Assembly: GCA_963205115.1 (NCBI GenBank)
Contig: CAUJHV010000035.1
Span: 1-64,000 of the forward strand
DNA from: Pseudomonadota bacterium
Lineage (GTDB): Bacteria; Pseudomonadota; Gammaproteobacteria; Burkholderiales; Burkholderiaceae_C
Reading direction: 5' to 3'
Length of the DNA stretch: 64,000 nt
Shown here: positions 51,045-60,699 of the stretch, piece after piece
Layout: each line of letters starts with the position of its first letter
Numbering within the stretch: position 1 is the stretch's first letter
Translations under genes and position numbers: made by a program
The notes under the pieces: generated by a model
Database searches by the model: none
Told to the model about the DNA's origin: nothing
Seen by the model: only the letters and a program-made list of their open reading frames with translations

Positions 51045-52637
51045 TCAGTTCTTGGTGTAGTTCACCACGCCGTACAGGCTGTCCGCATAACCGTCCACAT
51101 GCGTCATCGCTGCCGCCTGCACGAGGTCCTTGCGGTAGGCCATGGTCTCGACGCGGGTGATCACCGGGATCTGGTTGGCCTGGCTGTGGATGCGGTCGCA
51201 CACGTCCTGCACCGCGGCGGCGCGGGCCGGGTCGCTGGCGGCCATTGCGCGCATGCCTTCGATGGCCTTGATGAGTGCCGGGTCCTCGGCCTGGAAGCCA
51301 CCCGTGAAGCCGGCCAGCTTGGGCACGAACCACAGCGGCAGCATGGCCGGATCGGAATAACCGGCGTACCACAGCAGCGAAGCCGCGAAGTCACCCGGGT
51401 TGGAGATCCACACGCGCTTGACGAAGGTGCCCTCGTCGACCGTGGCGATCTTGACCTTGATGCCCGCCTGCGCGAGGTTTTCCTGGATCACCTGGCTGAT
51501 CGCCTGGTAGGCCGGCTCGCCGCCCGTGACGATCTCGAAACTCAGCGCCGTGGCGCCGGCTTCCTTCAGCAGGGCCTTGGCCTTCTCGACATTGCGCTTG
51601 TAGACCTGCAGCCGCGCGGCATCGACCGCACGGAAGGCCGGTGCGATGGCGGTGGCCGGCACGCCGCTGCCGCCCATCGCGACCTTGGCGATCATGTCGC
51701 GGTCCAGCGCCAGCGCCACGGCCTGGCGCACGCGCACATCGGCAAAGGGCGTGGTCTTGGCCACCGTGTTGAGCACCAGCCAGAACAGGTTGGTCTGCTG
51801 GTTCTGCACCACCTGTACGTTGCTCATGGGCGCCAGCAGCAGCTTGGCGTCGGGGCTGGCGTCGAACTGCGCGATGTCGATGCTGCCGTCGCGCAGGCCG
51901 GCAATCAGGGCCTGGTCGTTGGGCACGATCTTCACGACCAGCCGGTCGACCTTGGGCAGGCCGCTCTGCCAGTAATGCGTGTTGCGCTCCAGGGCCCAGT
52001 TCTCGCCCTGCACGTGCGACTTCACGGCATAGGGGCCGGTGCCCATCAACGTCTTGCCGGGCACGAAGCTGCCGTCGGCGAGTTCCTTCATCGGCAGGAT
52101 GGAGGCCATGGTCGACGACAGCGCGGTGAGCAGCGGCGCATAGGGCTCGGCCAGCTCGATGGTCAGCGACTGCGGCCCGCTGGCGGTAATGGACTTGATC
52201 TTGCCCATCTGCCCGGCAAAGAACGAACCGGTCTTGGGGTCGAGCAGGCGGCGCAGGCTGCCCACGGCATCGTCCACCGTCATCTCGCGGCCGTTGGAGA
52301 ACTTCACGCCGCGGCGCAGCTTGAAGATGTACTTCGTCGGGCTGGGTGTCTCCCAGGATTCCGCCAGCGCGGGCACCGGCTTCATGTTGGCGTCCAGCGT
52401 CGTCAGACCGTCGTAGATCAGGTGCAGCAATTCCCAGGACGAGGCCAGGATGGACGTGGCCGGGTCGTACATCGACGCTTCCGACTTCTTGCCCCAGACG
52501 ATGGTCTTCTCGCCGGCCGCCAGGGCCAGTGCGGGCAGGCCCAGCGCGCCCGCACCGGCCGTGCCCATGGCCAGCAGCTTGACGAGGTCACGGCGGGTCA
52601 GGGCGGGCGAAGGGCTCGAGGTGTCTTCGTGGTTCAT
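51045..52637 (-). CDS. Peptide/nickel ABC transporter substrate-binding protein, Tat-exported
   Basis: Cluster C (SBP_bac_5) solute-binding protein of 530 aa. The N-terminus carries a twin-arginine signal, LTRRDLVKLL (R15, R16) and a hydrophobic stretch ending ALALAAG, so export is by Tat, less common for this family. The core has the usual pattern LKKSxxMYDP-like start (KKSEASMYDPATSIL) and GTGPYAVKSH. The ligand is unknown; the nearby amidase and peptidase suggest peptides or amides. AGGAGAA precedes the ATG. Confidence 0.92.
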   Translation of the reverse strand: MNHEDTSSPSPALTRRDLVKLLAMGTAGAGALGLPALALAAGEKTIVWGKKSEASMYDPATSILASSWELLHLIYDGLTTLDANMKPVPALAESWETPSPTKYIFKLRRGVKFSNGREMTVDDAVGSLRRLLDPKTGSFFAGQMGKIKSITASGPQSLTIELAEPYAPLLTALSSTMASILPMKELADGSFVPGKTLMGTGPYAVKSHVQGENWALERNTHYWQSGLPKVDRLVVKIVPNDQALIAGLRDGSIDIAQFDASPDAKLLLAPMSNVQVVQNQQTNLFWLVLNTVAKTTPFADVRVRQAVALALDRDMIAKVAMGGSGVPATAIAPAFRAVDAARLQVYKRNVEKAKALLKEAGATALSFEIVTGGEPAYQAISQVIQENLAQAGIKVKIATVDEGTFVKRVWISNPGDFAASLLWYAGYSDPAMLPLWFVPKLAGFTGGFQAEDPALIKAIEGMRAMAASDPARAAAVQDVCDRIHSQANQIPVITRVETMAYRKDLVQAAAMTHVDGYADSLYGVVNYTKN

Positions 52638-52728
52638 CGCGGTTCTCCTGGGTGTTGGTGTGGGGCGTGAGGTGCGGGGCGGGAACGGAAGGGTGGGGTG
52701 TGGAGAGCGGGTGGACAGCGTCGTGCCT

Positions 52729-54150
52729 TCAACGGCACAGCTGTTCGAACGCGGCAGCGGCCGACAGCACCGCGGCATCGGCCTGGCGCGCGCCGACGAT
52801 CTGCAGGCCCACCGGCAGGCCGCCGGCGTCGAAGCCGCAGGGCACGCTGCAGGCGGGCTGCTGGCTGAGGTTGATGGGGAAGGAGAAGCCGGCCCATTCG
52901 GTCCAGCGGCGGACGTCGCTCGTGGCGGGCCATTCGCGGCCGGCTTCGAAAGCGGTGATGCCGACGGCAGGCGAGACCAGGAAATCGAAGCGTTCCAGCA
53001 GCGCGTCCATCGCGGCGCCGAATTCCGCGCGGCGCACCTGCGCGTCGACAAGTTGCGGTGCATCCAGCGCTCTGCCGGCCGCGGCGATCTCGATGAGCCC
53101 GGGGTCGCAGGCCCCGCGCGTGTTGGCGTCGAAGCTGCGGATGCGGTTGGCCGCGCCGCTGAACCAATGGCGGTGGAAGAGTTCGAGCAGGTCGTGGTCG
53201 CCGGGCAATGCCACGGGCTCGATCGTCGCGCCGGCATCGGCGATGCGGCGCACCGCCTCGTCCACGCGCGCCGCGACGCCGGCATCGACATGACCGACCG
53301 CCGGGCGTGTCCAGTAGCCGATGCGCGCACCGGCGAAGACCGCCTCGCGCAGCACGATGCCGCCGGCCGGCTGCGGGCCTTGGGTCCAGTCGCGCAGGTC
53401 GCGCCCGGACATCGCGTCCAACATCGCCGCAAGGTCGCTGGCGCGGCGCGCCATGGGCCCGATATGCGCGACGGTGCCAAAAGCGCTGGGCGGGGAGGCC
53501 GCGACCCGGCCGTAGCTGGGCTTCAGGCCGGCGATGCCGGTGAAGGCGCTGGGGATGCGGATCGAGCCACCGCCATCGGTGCCCAGGTGCAGCACACCGG
53601 CGCCGCAGGCCGCGGCCACCGCCGCGCCGCCGGACGAGCCGCCCGGCGTGGCCGACGGGCGCCAGGGGTTGCGCGTGATGCCACGCAGCGGGCTGTCGGT
53701 GAGGGCCTTCCAGCCGAACTCGGGCGTGGTCGTGATGCCCAGGAACACCGCGCCGGCCGCGCGCAGGCGTTGGACCGAAGGCGCGTCGACGGTGCAGGGC
53801 GCGGCACTCACCGCATGGCTGCCGTAGCGCACCGGCCAGCCGGCGATCTGCACGATCTCCTTGAGCGTCGTGGGCACGCCGTCGATGGGCGAAAGCGGCT
53901 GGCCGGCCGCCCAGCGCTGTTCGCTGGCGCGGGCCGCGCGCAGGGCGCTCTCGTCGTCGATCAGGGCGAAGGCATTGAAGCGCGGCTGGATCTCATGCGC
54001 GCGCTTCAGCGCGGCCTGCGCCACGGCCACCGGCGAGAGCTCGCGCCGGGCATAAAGCGCCTGCAACTCGCGCACGCCCAGCAGGCACAGGGCATCGGCA
54101 CCGTCGAGCGGGGTGTGCACGGGGGGTGGCATCGGAACCGTCTCGCCCAT
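52729..54150 (-). CDS. Amidase signature-family amidase
   Basis: AS-family hydrolase of 473 aa. The Ser-cisSer-Lys triad is visible as the Lys in TTLKEIVQ and the Ser pair in the signature GGSSGGAAVA, with DGGGSIRIP holding the nucleophile Ser. Acts in the cytoplasm on amides. The GatA-specific context (gatB, gatC) is absent, so this is a catabolic amidase. It is the first gene of the minus-strand peptide-transport unit. Confidence 0.92.
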   Translation of the reverse strand: MGETVPMPPPVHTPLDGADALCLLGVRELQALYARRELSPVAVAQAALKRAHEIQPRFNAFALIDDESALRAARASEQRWAAGQPLSPIDGVPTTLKEIVQIAGWPVRYGSHAVSAAPCTVDAPSVQRLRAAGAVFLGITTTPEFGWKALTDSPLRGITRNPWRPSATPGGSSGGAAVAAACGAGVLHLGTDGGGSIRIPSAFTGIAGLKPSYGRVAASPPSAFGTVAHIGPMARRASDLAAMLDAMSGRDLRDWTQGPQPAGGIVLREAVFAGARIGYWTRPAVGHVDAGVAARVDEAVRRIADAGATIEPVALPGDHDLLELFHRHWFSGAANRIRSFDANTRGACDPGLIEIAAAGRALDAPQLVDAQVRRAEFGAAMDALLERFDFLVSPAVGITAFEAGREWPATSDVRRWTEWAGFSFPINLSQQPACSVPCGFDAGGLPVGLQIVGARQADAAVLSAAAAFEQLCR

Positions 54151-54189
54151 GACGCGGAAGGCCTCGTGTGTTGCGGGTGAGGCGCATGA

Positions 54190-54259
54190 TCGTCAGGCGG
54201 GTCAGGCTTGTAAAATGCATTGTTTGCAGGATCTTCATACACGAAATGTGTGAATGAAG
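54190..54259. promoter_or_regulatory. Probable control region of the amidase operon
   Basis: AT-rich stretch upstream of the amidase. It holds an imperfect palindrome CTTCATACAC / GTGTGAATGAAG around GAAAT (54233-54259) and a repeat TGCA-TTGTT-TGCA (about 54217-54229). These may bind the LysR or AraC regulators of the cluster. No promoter boxes could be assigned with certainty. Confidence 0.45.
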
Positions 54260-54326
54260 ACGCCCGGGCGCAGCGCCAAACGCAGCGCCAAACGCAGCGC
54301 CGTGTGCAGCGCAGCGGCCGCTGCCG

Positions 54327-55013
54327 CTACACGATCTGCCGCGTCTCCACCAGGAAGGCGGTGATCTCGTCGATGAAGGTCTGCGCGTGCGCCATGGTGC
54401 GCACGCCGATGGGCGACGCGAATGCGGCGTCGAGCGTCGCGGTGTCTTCGAACCAGAGCTCCACGACGCCGTCGATGGGCAGTTCCTCGTAGCTGCAGGG
54501 CGTGCCCTTGACCACCTGGCGCGCGGTCACCAGGTTCTGGCGATAGCCCATCACGCCGGGCATCTGGCGGATCAGCCGGGCATGTTCGCCGCGCCATTCG
54601 TGTGCGAAGGTGGCGGCGTCCACATCCGCACGCCGCCGCAGGAAGGAGATGCGGTGCAGCAGCGGCCGGTCCTGCACGGGTGCGATGACCTCGCGGCGGT
54701 CCACCGCGATGATGCGCAGCCGACCGATAAAACGCGCTTCGTCTTCCACCAGTTGCGGCGCAATGGGCGACTGCATCGCCGCCTGCATCGCGGCCTCGTC
54801 GTCGAAGACCAGTTCCGACAGGCCGTCGATCTGCTCGGGCCCGCGCTTGTGGCTGATGCCGCGCTGCACGCTGTCGACGACATGGTGCTGCTGGTAGCTG
54901 CGCAGACCGGGCAGGCGCGCGGCGAGGGGGCCGTGGTTCTCGGTCCAGTGGCGGCGGAAGTCCGCCAGCGACCACTCGGGCTTCTTGTTCAACAAACCCA
55001 TCCGGACGATCAT
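54327..55013 (-). CDS. EthD domain protein (tandem EthD repeats)
   Basis: Ferredoxin-like alpha+beta barrel protein of 228 aa made of two EthD-type halves, MGLLNKKPEWSLADFRRHW (1-100) and ISFLRRRADVDAATFAHEW (about 121-220). EthD proteins support catabolism of ethers, steroids and aromatics, sometimes as small lyases or accessory factors. It overlaps livF by 4 nt, so it is in the transporter operon. Exact role unknown. The sequence between it and the amidase (54260-54326) has a short direct repeat GCAGCGCCAAAC. Confidence 0.8.
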   Translation of the reverse strand: MIVRMGLLNKKPEWSLADFRRHWTENHGPLAARLPGLRSYQQHHVVDSVQRGISHKRGPEQIDGLSELVFDDEAAMQAAMQSPIAPQLVEDEARFIGRLRIIAVDRREVIAPVQDRPLLHRISFLRRRADVDAATFAHEWRGEHARLIRQMPGVMGYRQNLVTARQVVKGTPCSYEELPIDGVVELWFEDTATLDAAFASPIGVRTMAHAQTFIDEITAFLVETRQIV

Positions 55014-55732
55014 GAGGCGGCTCCATGGTGACCCAGGTACGCGGCGCGCACCTGTGGGTCATCCAGCAATTCGCGGCCGGAGCCTTGCGCGGTGATGCGC
55101 CCGGTCTCCAGCACATAGGCACGGTCGGCCACGCCCAGCGCCTGCCGGGCCATCTGTTCGACCAGCAGGATCGTCAGCCCCGATTCGCGCAGGCTGCGGA
55201 TGGTGCGGAAGATCTCGACGATGATCAGCGGCGCCAGGCCCAGCGAGGGCTCGTCCAGAAGCAGCAGGCGCGGTCGGCTCATCAACGCGCGGGCCATGGC
55301 CAGCATCTGCTGCTCGCCGCCGGACAAGGTGCCGGCGGTCTGGTGCTCACGCTCCTTCAGGCGCGGAAAGCGCTGGAATTCGCGCTGCAGCGCGGCTTCC
55401 ACCTCGTCCTTGTGCGCGGCGCGCGAGTAGGCGCCCAGCAGCAGGTTGTCGCGCACGGTCTGGTCCGGGAAGACGCCGCGGCCCTCGGGGGACAGCGCCA
55501 CGCCACGGGCGACGCGGCGGTGCGGCGGGACGGCGGTGCAGTCTTCGCCGTCGATCAGGATGCGGCCTTCGGCCACGCGCTCCAGGCCCGCGATGCCCTT
55601 GAGCAGCGTGCTCTTGCCCGCGCCGTTGGCGCCGATGATGGTGACCACCTCGCCGGCGCGCACCTCCAGGCTCACGCCCTTGACGGCTTCGATCGCGCCG
55701 TAGGCGATGCGCACCGATTCCAGTTTCAGCAT
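55010..55732 (-). CDS. livF: Branched-chain amino acid-type ABC transporter ATP-binding protein LivF
   Basis: ATPase of 240 aa: Walker A GANGAGKST, signature LSGGEQQML, Walker B LLLLDEPSLGL. This is the LivF half of a Liv-type importer. ATG at 55732 begins at the family's normal MLKLESVRIAYG; the frame is open further upstream but unlike LivF. 13 nt separate it from the LivM-LivG fusion. Liv-type systems also import aromatics, urea and other compounds. Confidence 0.93.
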   Translation of the reverse strand: MLKLESVRIAYGAIEAVKGVSLEVRAGEVVTIIGANGAGKSTLLKGIAGLERVAEGRILIDGEDCTAVPPHRRVARGVALSPEGRGVFPDQTVRDNLLLGAYSRAAHKDEVEAALQREFQRFPRLKEREHQTAGTLSGGEQQMLAMARALMSRPRLLLLDEPSLGLAPLIIVEIFRTIRSLRESGLTILLVEQMARQALGVADRAYVLETGRITAQGSGRELLDDPQVRAAYLGHHGAAS

Positions 55733-55745
55733 CGTCGGCTTCCGT

Positions 55746-57596
55746 TCAGAGCGGCCGCAGCTGCTCGGTGTCTTCGCCGGAGCCCAGGTAGGCCTCGATG
55801 ACACGCGGGTTGGCCTGCACCTCGGCGGGCTTGCCCTCGGCGATCTTGACGCCGTAGTCGAGCACGATGACGTGGTCCGAGATGGCCATCACCAGGTCCA
55901 TGTGGTGCTCGACCATCAGGATGGTCACGTCGCGCCGCCCGATGGCCAGCAGCAGTTCGCCGAGCTCGGCGGTTTCCTGCGGATTCAGGCCCGCCGCGGG
56001 CTCGTCCAGCAGCAGCAACTGCGGCCCGGTGGCCAGCGCGCGCGCCAGCTCCACGCGCCGCTGCAGGCCGTAGGGCAGGCTGCCGGCGCTGGCGTGTGCG
56101 TGGCGCGACAGGCCGACCAGATCGAGCAGGGCCAGCGCATGCGCACGTGCCTCGGCCTCGCTGCGCCGGGCCTGCGGCAGGCCGAACAGCGAGGACCAGA
56201 AGCCGTTTGTCATGCGGCTGTGGCGGCCGAGCAGCACGTTGTCCAGGACCGAGAGCTCACCGAACAGGCGCAGGTTCTGAAAGCTGCGGCCCATGCCCAG
56301 CGTGCACACGGCATGAGCGGGCATGCCGGCGATATCGCGGCCCAGGAAGCGGATCGTGCCGGCGCTGGGATCGACGATGCCGGTGAGCATGTTGATCAGC
56401 GTCGACTTGCCTGCGCCGTTAGGCCCGATCAGCGCGTGGATGTGCCCGCGCTGCAGGCGGAACGAGATGTCTTGCGCCGGCTTGACGCCGCCGTAGGCCT
56501 TGCTGAGGTTCTGGATCTCCAGCAGCTCGCCGCGGCCGGTTTCGCACAGTGCGATCGGCGCGCTGGAAGCGGATGCGTCGGCGTCGGCGGCAGGCGACGC
56601 GGACTGCGCCGCACGGCGCCGCTTCTGGAACAGGCCCACCACGCCGCCAGGCATCACATACAGCGCAAACAGCAGGAACGCACCGTAGACGAAGTGCTGC
56701 ACCGCCGGCCAGCGCGCCAGCATCACATCCAGCAGCGTCAGCAGCACGGCGCCGACCAGCGGCCCCATCAGCGTGCCCGCGCCGCCGAACAGCACCATCA
56801 GCAGGATGAAGATCGACAGGTGGAAGGTGATGAAGTCCGAGTTGATGTACTGGTTCTGCTGCGCCACCAGCGCGCCGGCGATGCCGCAGGTCACCGCGGC
56901 GATCACGAAAGCCAGCACCTTGGCGCGGTAGACCCGCACGCCCACCGAAGACGCCGCGATCTCGTCGGCCTGCAGCGACAGCAGCGCGCGGCCGAATCGG
57001 CCCTGCAGCAGGTTGCGCAGCAGCAGGTGCGTGACGACGGCCAGCACCAGGCCGAACCAGACCCACTGGCGCGTGTCGAAAGGCTGGCCGTTCCAGGTGA
57101 GCGGCAGGATGCCGTAGAGGCCTTGCGCGCCGCCGAAGACCTCCGTCCACTCTGCTACCAGGCGTTCGACGACCACGCCGAAGGCCAGCGTCACCATCGC
57201 GAGATACGGGCCCTTGACACGCAGCGAGGGCAGGGCGATCAGCACGCCGCAGGCGCCCGCGATCACCGCGGCCAGCGGCAGTGCGAGCCAGGGCGACAGG
57301 CCGGCTCGTGCCGTCAACAGCGCCACGCCATAGGCCCCTGCGGCAAAAAGCCCCGCCTGGCCCAGCGACTTCTGCCCCGCATAGCCGACGAGCACGTTCA
57401 TGCCCGCCGCGCAGAGGTAGTAGGTGCACATCGTGAAGGCGATGCGCAGGTAGTAGTCGTTGCCGATCTGCCCGATGACGGTGGCCACGACGGCGGCCGC
57501 CAGCAGCACCGCCAGCGGGTGCGCGAAGCGGCGCGCGGCGCCGCCTGCCGGCGCCTGGCCAGCCGGTTCCGCGACGAGCTCGGCGGGACGGCTCAC
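55746..57596 (-). CDS. Fused LivM permease - LivG ATPase
   Basis: A 616-aa protein with permease and ATPase joined. Residues about 20-325 form the LivM membrane domain (GMNVLVGYAGQKSLGQAG, LRVKGPYLAMVTLAFG). A charged Ala/Ser/Asp linker (about 326-355) leads to the LivG ATPase with Walker A GPNGAGKST, signature LPYGLQRRVE and Walker B LLLLDEPAAGL. Such fusions are frequent in Burkholderiales. GTG start 58 nt behind livH. Confidence 0.93.
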   Translation of the reverse strand: MSRPAELVAEPAGQAPAGGAARRFAHPLAVLLAAAVVATVIGQIGNDYYLRIAFTMCTYYLCAAGMNVLVGYAGQKSLGQAGLFAAGAYGVALLTARAGLSPWLALPLAAVIAGACGVLIALPSLRVKGPYLAMVTLAFGVVVERLVAEWTEVFGGAQGLYGILPLTWNGQPFDTRQWVWFGLVLAVVTHLLLRNLLQGRFGRALLSLQADEIAASSVGVRVYRAKVLAFVIAAVTCGIAGALVAQQNQYINSDFITFHLSIFILLMVLFGGAGTLMGPLVGAVLLTLLDVMLARWPAVQHFVYGAFLLFALYVMPGGVVGLFQKRRRAAQSASPAADADASASSAPIALCETGRGELLEIQNLSKAYGGVKPAQDISFRLQRGHIHALIGPNGAGKSTLINMLTGIVDPSAGTIRFLGRDIAGMPAHAVCTLGMGRSFQNLRLFGELSVLDNVLLGRHSRMTNGFWSSLFGLPQARRSEAEARAHALALLDLVGLSRHAHASAGSLPYGLQRRVELARALATGPQLLLLDEPAAGLNPQETAELGELLLAIGRRDVTILMVEHHMDLVMAISDHVIVLDYGVKIAEGKPAEVQANPRVIEAYLGSGEDTEQLRPL

Positions 57597-57654
57597 TGGA
57601 AAACCCCCCGCGCTGCGCGCTGCGGGATAAGCGCTTGGGAACGGCCCGGCGCGC

Positions 57655-58578
57655 TCATACCTTCTCCACCTGCGCCGTGCCGAACAGCCCGTTGGGCCGG
57701 AAGGCCAGCACCAGGATCACGAGCACGAAGACGGCCACGTCGCGCCATTGGGCCTGCCAGAGGTTGACCATGGACTCCAGCACCCCCAGCGCAAAGCCGC
57801 CGGCCACGCAGCCACGCGGATTGGCCAGGCCGCCGATCATGGCGCCGGAGAAACCTTTCAGGCCCACCGCCAGGCCCATGTAGAGCGAGGCCTGTGCAAT
57901 GGGCGCGAGCATGAAGCCCGACAGTCCCGCCAGTGCCGAGCTGAAGACAAAGGCGCCGATCATCAGCGCCTGCACGTTGATGCCCATCAGGCTGGCCGTG
58001 GCCGGGTTGTGCGCGACGGCGCGCATGGCCTTGCCCAGCATCGTGCGGCGCATCACGCGGTCGAAGACCAGCATCACCAGCACGGCCACGCCCAGCATCA
58101 GGAGCTCCTGCGGACGCACGCCGATGCCCGCCAGCCGAATCACCCCGTCACCGGCCGGACCGGGCACGACCACGGGCTTGGGACCCCAGATCGCCAGGCC
58201 AAAGCTCTGCAGGATCACGCCGAAGCCCAGCGTGCTCATGACCCAGGCCATGCCCGGCCGCCCGGCGAAGGGCCGCACGCCCAGCACATACAGCAGCCAG
58301 CCCAGCAGGCCCATCACGCCCAGTGCCGCGACCAGGGCCATCAGCTGGCCGGCGCTGCCGGGTGCTTCGGTGCCGAAGGAGGTGGACGTGAGCGGCTTGC
58401 CCAGAACCAGGAACAGCACGCTCATGCCGATGAAAGCGCCGGCCGACACAAACTCGCCGTGCGAAAAATTCAGCGTGCGTGTCGTCGTGAAGGTGATGCT
58501 GAAGCCCAGCGCGACGAGCGCATAGGCGCCGCCGATGGCCAGCCCGCTGACCAGCGCCTGCAGCAGTGCCTGCGTCAT
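57655..58578 (-). CDS. livH: Branched-chain amino acid-type ABC transporter permease LivH
   Basis: Permease of 307 aa with about eight hydrophobic helices and the LivH pattern GLAIGGAYALVALGFSITF and GLKGFSGAMIGGLANPRG. It forms the transmembrane channel with the LivM half of the fusion protein. It follows livJ by 60 nt. Confidence 0.92.
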   Translation of the reverse strand: MTQALLQALVSGLAIGGAYALVALGFSITFTTTRTLNFSHGEFVSAGAFIGMSVLFLVLGKPLTSTSFGTEAPGSAGQLMALVAALGVMGLLGWLLYVLGVRPFAGRPGMAWVMSTLGFGVILQSFGLAIWGPKPVVVPGPAGDGVIRLAGIGVRPQELLMLGVAVLVMLVFDRVMRRTMLGKAMRAVAHNPATASLMGINVQALMIGAFVFSSALAGLSGFMLAPIAQASLYMGLAVGLKGFSGAMIGGLANPRGCVAGGFALGVLESMVNLWQAQWRDVAVFVLVILVLAFRPNGLFGTAQVEKV

Positions 58579-58638
58579 GTCGGTCTCCCGTCAGAGCCTC
58601 CCGGCGCGAGGGCGCTCGCGCCGGGGGTGCCGTGATGG

Positions 58639-59832
58639 CTACTGCTTGAAGTCAGCCGCGGCCAGGCCACCGATGACGGCGTCGTTGTACGGCGCCAGCT
58701 TGCCGTCCTTCCACTTGATCCAGACGAAGTCCTTGGCCGTCAGGGCCTCGCGCTGCGTCTTGGAGAAGGGCTTGTTGTAGGTCTTCAGCACGCCGGCCAC
58801 GGGGGCCTTGAGGTCTTCCAGCGCCGCGCGGATGGCGGCGCCGTCGGTGGAGCCGGCCTGCTTGATGGCGGCGGCGGCGAGCTGCACCGAGTCGTAGCCG
58901 TGCAGCGCAAACGAAAACGCACTGGGCGCCTTGAGCTGGCTGCCGATGCGGTCGTAGAGCTTCTGCTGGACCGGCGACTTGCTCTCGCTGACCGTGCGCA
59001 TGAACAGTGGCTTCTCCGCCAGCGTCTTGCCTGCCGCGTCGTAGAAGGTCACGTTGTCCGCAGCCCAGGAGGTGAGCGTGGCCGGGAAGTAGTTGATCTT
59101 CTCCATGCTGCGGATCAGCTGCGCGATCGGCGTGCCCTGCGCCCAGACGACGACGGTGTCCACATTCGCGGCCTTCATCTTGGCCAGCTGCGAGGTCATG
59201 TCGGTATCGGCCACCGCGAAGCGCTCGACCGCCGCAGGCTTGATGCCCTGCAGTTCCGCGATCTCCTGCATGTCCTTCAGGCCGCCCTGGCCGTAGCCGG
59301 TGGTCTCGGCCATCAGGCCCACGACCTTGGCGGCCGGGTTCTTCTTCGTGTAGGCCATCAGCGCGGCGACCTGGTCGCGGTCGACCATGGACACGCGGAA
59401 CATGTAGTTGTCGGCACCCGCGCTCATCGGCTTGGTGATGTCGGTGCCCGAGCCCACGTTGCCGATCACCGGCACCTTCTTCTGGTTCGGGATGTGCTTC
59501 CAGGCCATGGCGTTGCCGGAATTCGTCGGGCCGAAGACGACGGCGACCTTTTCGTTGTCGATCAGGTCGCTCATGTTCTGGATGGACTTGGGCGGCGCCG
59601 AGGTGTCGTCGCGCACCACCAGCGCGAGCTTCTTGCCCAGCACGCCGCCGGCGGCATTGATGTCGTCGATGGCGGCCTGCATGCCGACCACGGCCGCGTG
59701 GCCGCTCTGCGCCGAGGGCGAGGCCGACAGGTCGCCGTTGTAGCCGAGCTTGATGTCCTGCGCCTGGGCCAGGCCCGCGGCGATCAGGCCGGCCACCAGG
59801 CCGCTGCGCTTGAAGAGTTCGACGATTCGCAT
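58639..59832 (-). CDS. ABC transporter substrate-binding protein, LivJ type
   Basis: Periplasmic binding protein of 397 aa (Peripla_BP_6). The signal peptide is residues 1-25 (VAGLIAAGLAQAQ, cleavage near AQA-QDIK). The mature start IKLGYNGDLSASPSAQSG is typical for the aromatic/amide-type Liv cluster rather than for leucine-specific LivJ. The ligand is unknown. GGAGACTCC-type SD (GGAGAC) lies upstream of the ATG. Confidence 0.92.
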   Translation of the reverse strand: MRIVELFKRSGLVAGLIAAGLAQAQDIKLGYNGDLSASPSAQSGHAAVVGMQAAIDDINAAGGVLGKKLALVVRDDTSAPPKSIQNMSDLIDNEKVAVVFGPTNSGNAMAWKHIPNQKKVPVIGNVGSGTDITKPMSAGADNYMFRVSMVDRDQVAALMAYTKKNPAAKVVGLMAETTGYGQGGLKDMQEIAELQGIKPAAVERFAVADTDMTSQLAKMKAANVDTVVVWAQGTPIAQLIRSMEKINYFPATLTSWAADNVTFYDAAGKTLAEKPLFMRTVSESKSPVQQKLYDRIGSQLKAPSAFSFALHGYDSVQLAAAAIKQAGSTDGAAIRAALEDLKAPVAGVLKTYNKPFSKTQREALTAKDFVWIKWKDGKLAPYNDAVIGGLAAADFKQ

Positions 59833-59900
59833 GGAGTCTCCTGTGTCGTTGTGGTGGGGAGGTGTCGACGCGCAGAGCCGAGCGCGTGTGAGAAGGGTCT

Positions 59901-60677
59901 TCAGGCAGCCAGGAAGCCGCCATCGACGGGAAGGATGGCGCCTGTCACGTAGCTGGCCATCGACGAGGCCAGGAAGACGACAGGCCCGACGAGTTCTTCG
60001 GGTTGCCCCACGCGCCCCATCGGCGTGCGGGACATGAAGGCGGCAAGCCGCTGCGGCTCGGACCGTGTGACCGCGGTCATCGGCGTGGCGATCACGCCCG
60101 GCGCGATGGCATTCACGCGCACGCCGTCCTTGGCCAGTTCCACGGCCATGGCCTGCGTCATCAGCTTGACCGCGCCCTTGGACGGCGAATAGCCCACGGA
60201 ACCCGGGATGCCCGTGCTCGATGCGATCGAGGCCACGTTGATGATGACGCCGCGCGTGGCGCGCAGGCCCTTGAGCCAGGCCTGTGTCGGATGGAAGCTG
60301 CCCATCACGTTGACGTCCAGCGTGCGTTCGAGGTTGGACGCGGCGTTGGGGCTGTCCATGCCCTCGCGGATGATGATGCCGGCGTTGTTGACCAGGATGT
60401 CCAGCGGGCCGATGTCGGCATCGGTCTGCGCGGCCAGCGCGTCACACTGCGCGCGCTGCGTCACGTCCAGCCCGTGGTGCCAGGCCTGTCCGCCCGCGGC
60501 GCGGATCTCGTCGGCCACGTGGGCGGCGTTGGCGGCGTCGAGGTCGGTGACGATCACACGCGCGCCGGCTTGCGCCAGGCCGCGCGCGATGGCGCGGCCG
60601 TTGCCTTGCCCCGCGCCGGTGACCAGGGCCAGCTTGCCGCTCAGCAGCAGCGGCGCGATGTTCGAATCGATCAGCAT
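59901..60677 (-). CDS. Short-chain dehydrogenase/reductase
   Basis: SDR of 258 aa: TGAGQGNG cofactor motif (position of the Gly-rich loop near 20), NNAG, and YSPSK as catalytic Tyr-x3-Lys. D45 after the second beta strand (VTDLDAAN) favours NAD. It sits between the Liv transporter and the flavoprotein and probably oxidises an alcohol of the imported compound. Confidence 0.9.
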   Translation of the reverse strand: MLIDSNIAPLLLSGKLALVTGAGQGNGRAIARGLAQAGARVIVTDLDAANAAHVADEIRAAGGQAWHHGLDVTQRAQCDALAAQTDADIGPLDILVNNAGIIIREGMDSPNAASNLERTLDVNVMGSFHPTQAWLKGLRATRGVIINVASIASSTGIPGSVGYSPSKGAVKLMTQAMAVELAKDGVRVNAIAPGVIATPMTAVTRSEPQRLAAFMSRTPMGRVGQPEELVGPVVFLASSMASYVTGAILPVDGGFLAA

Positions 60678-60699
60678 GGTGGTGGGCGCTGCCGCAAAT

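Noticed and set aside
50322..52670. A 782-codon plus-strand frame over the peptide transporter genes
   Set aside because: Runs opposite to oppB and the binding-protein gene, both with clear family motifs; composition is that of a shadow.
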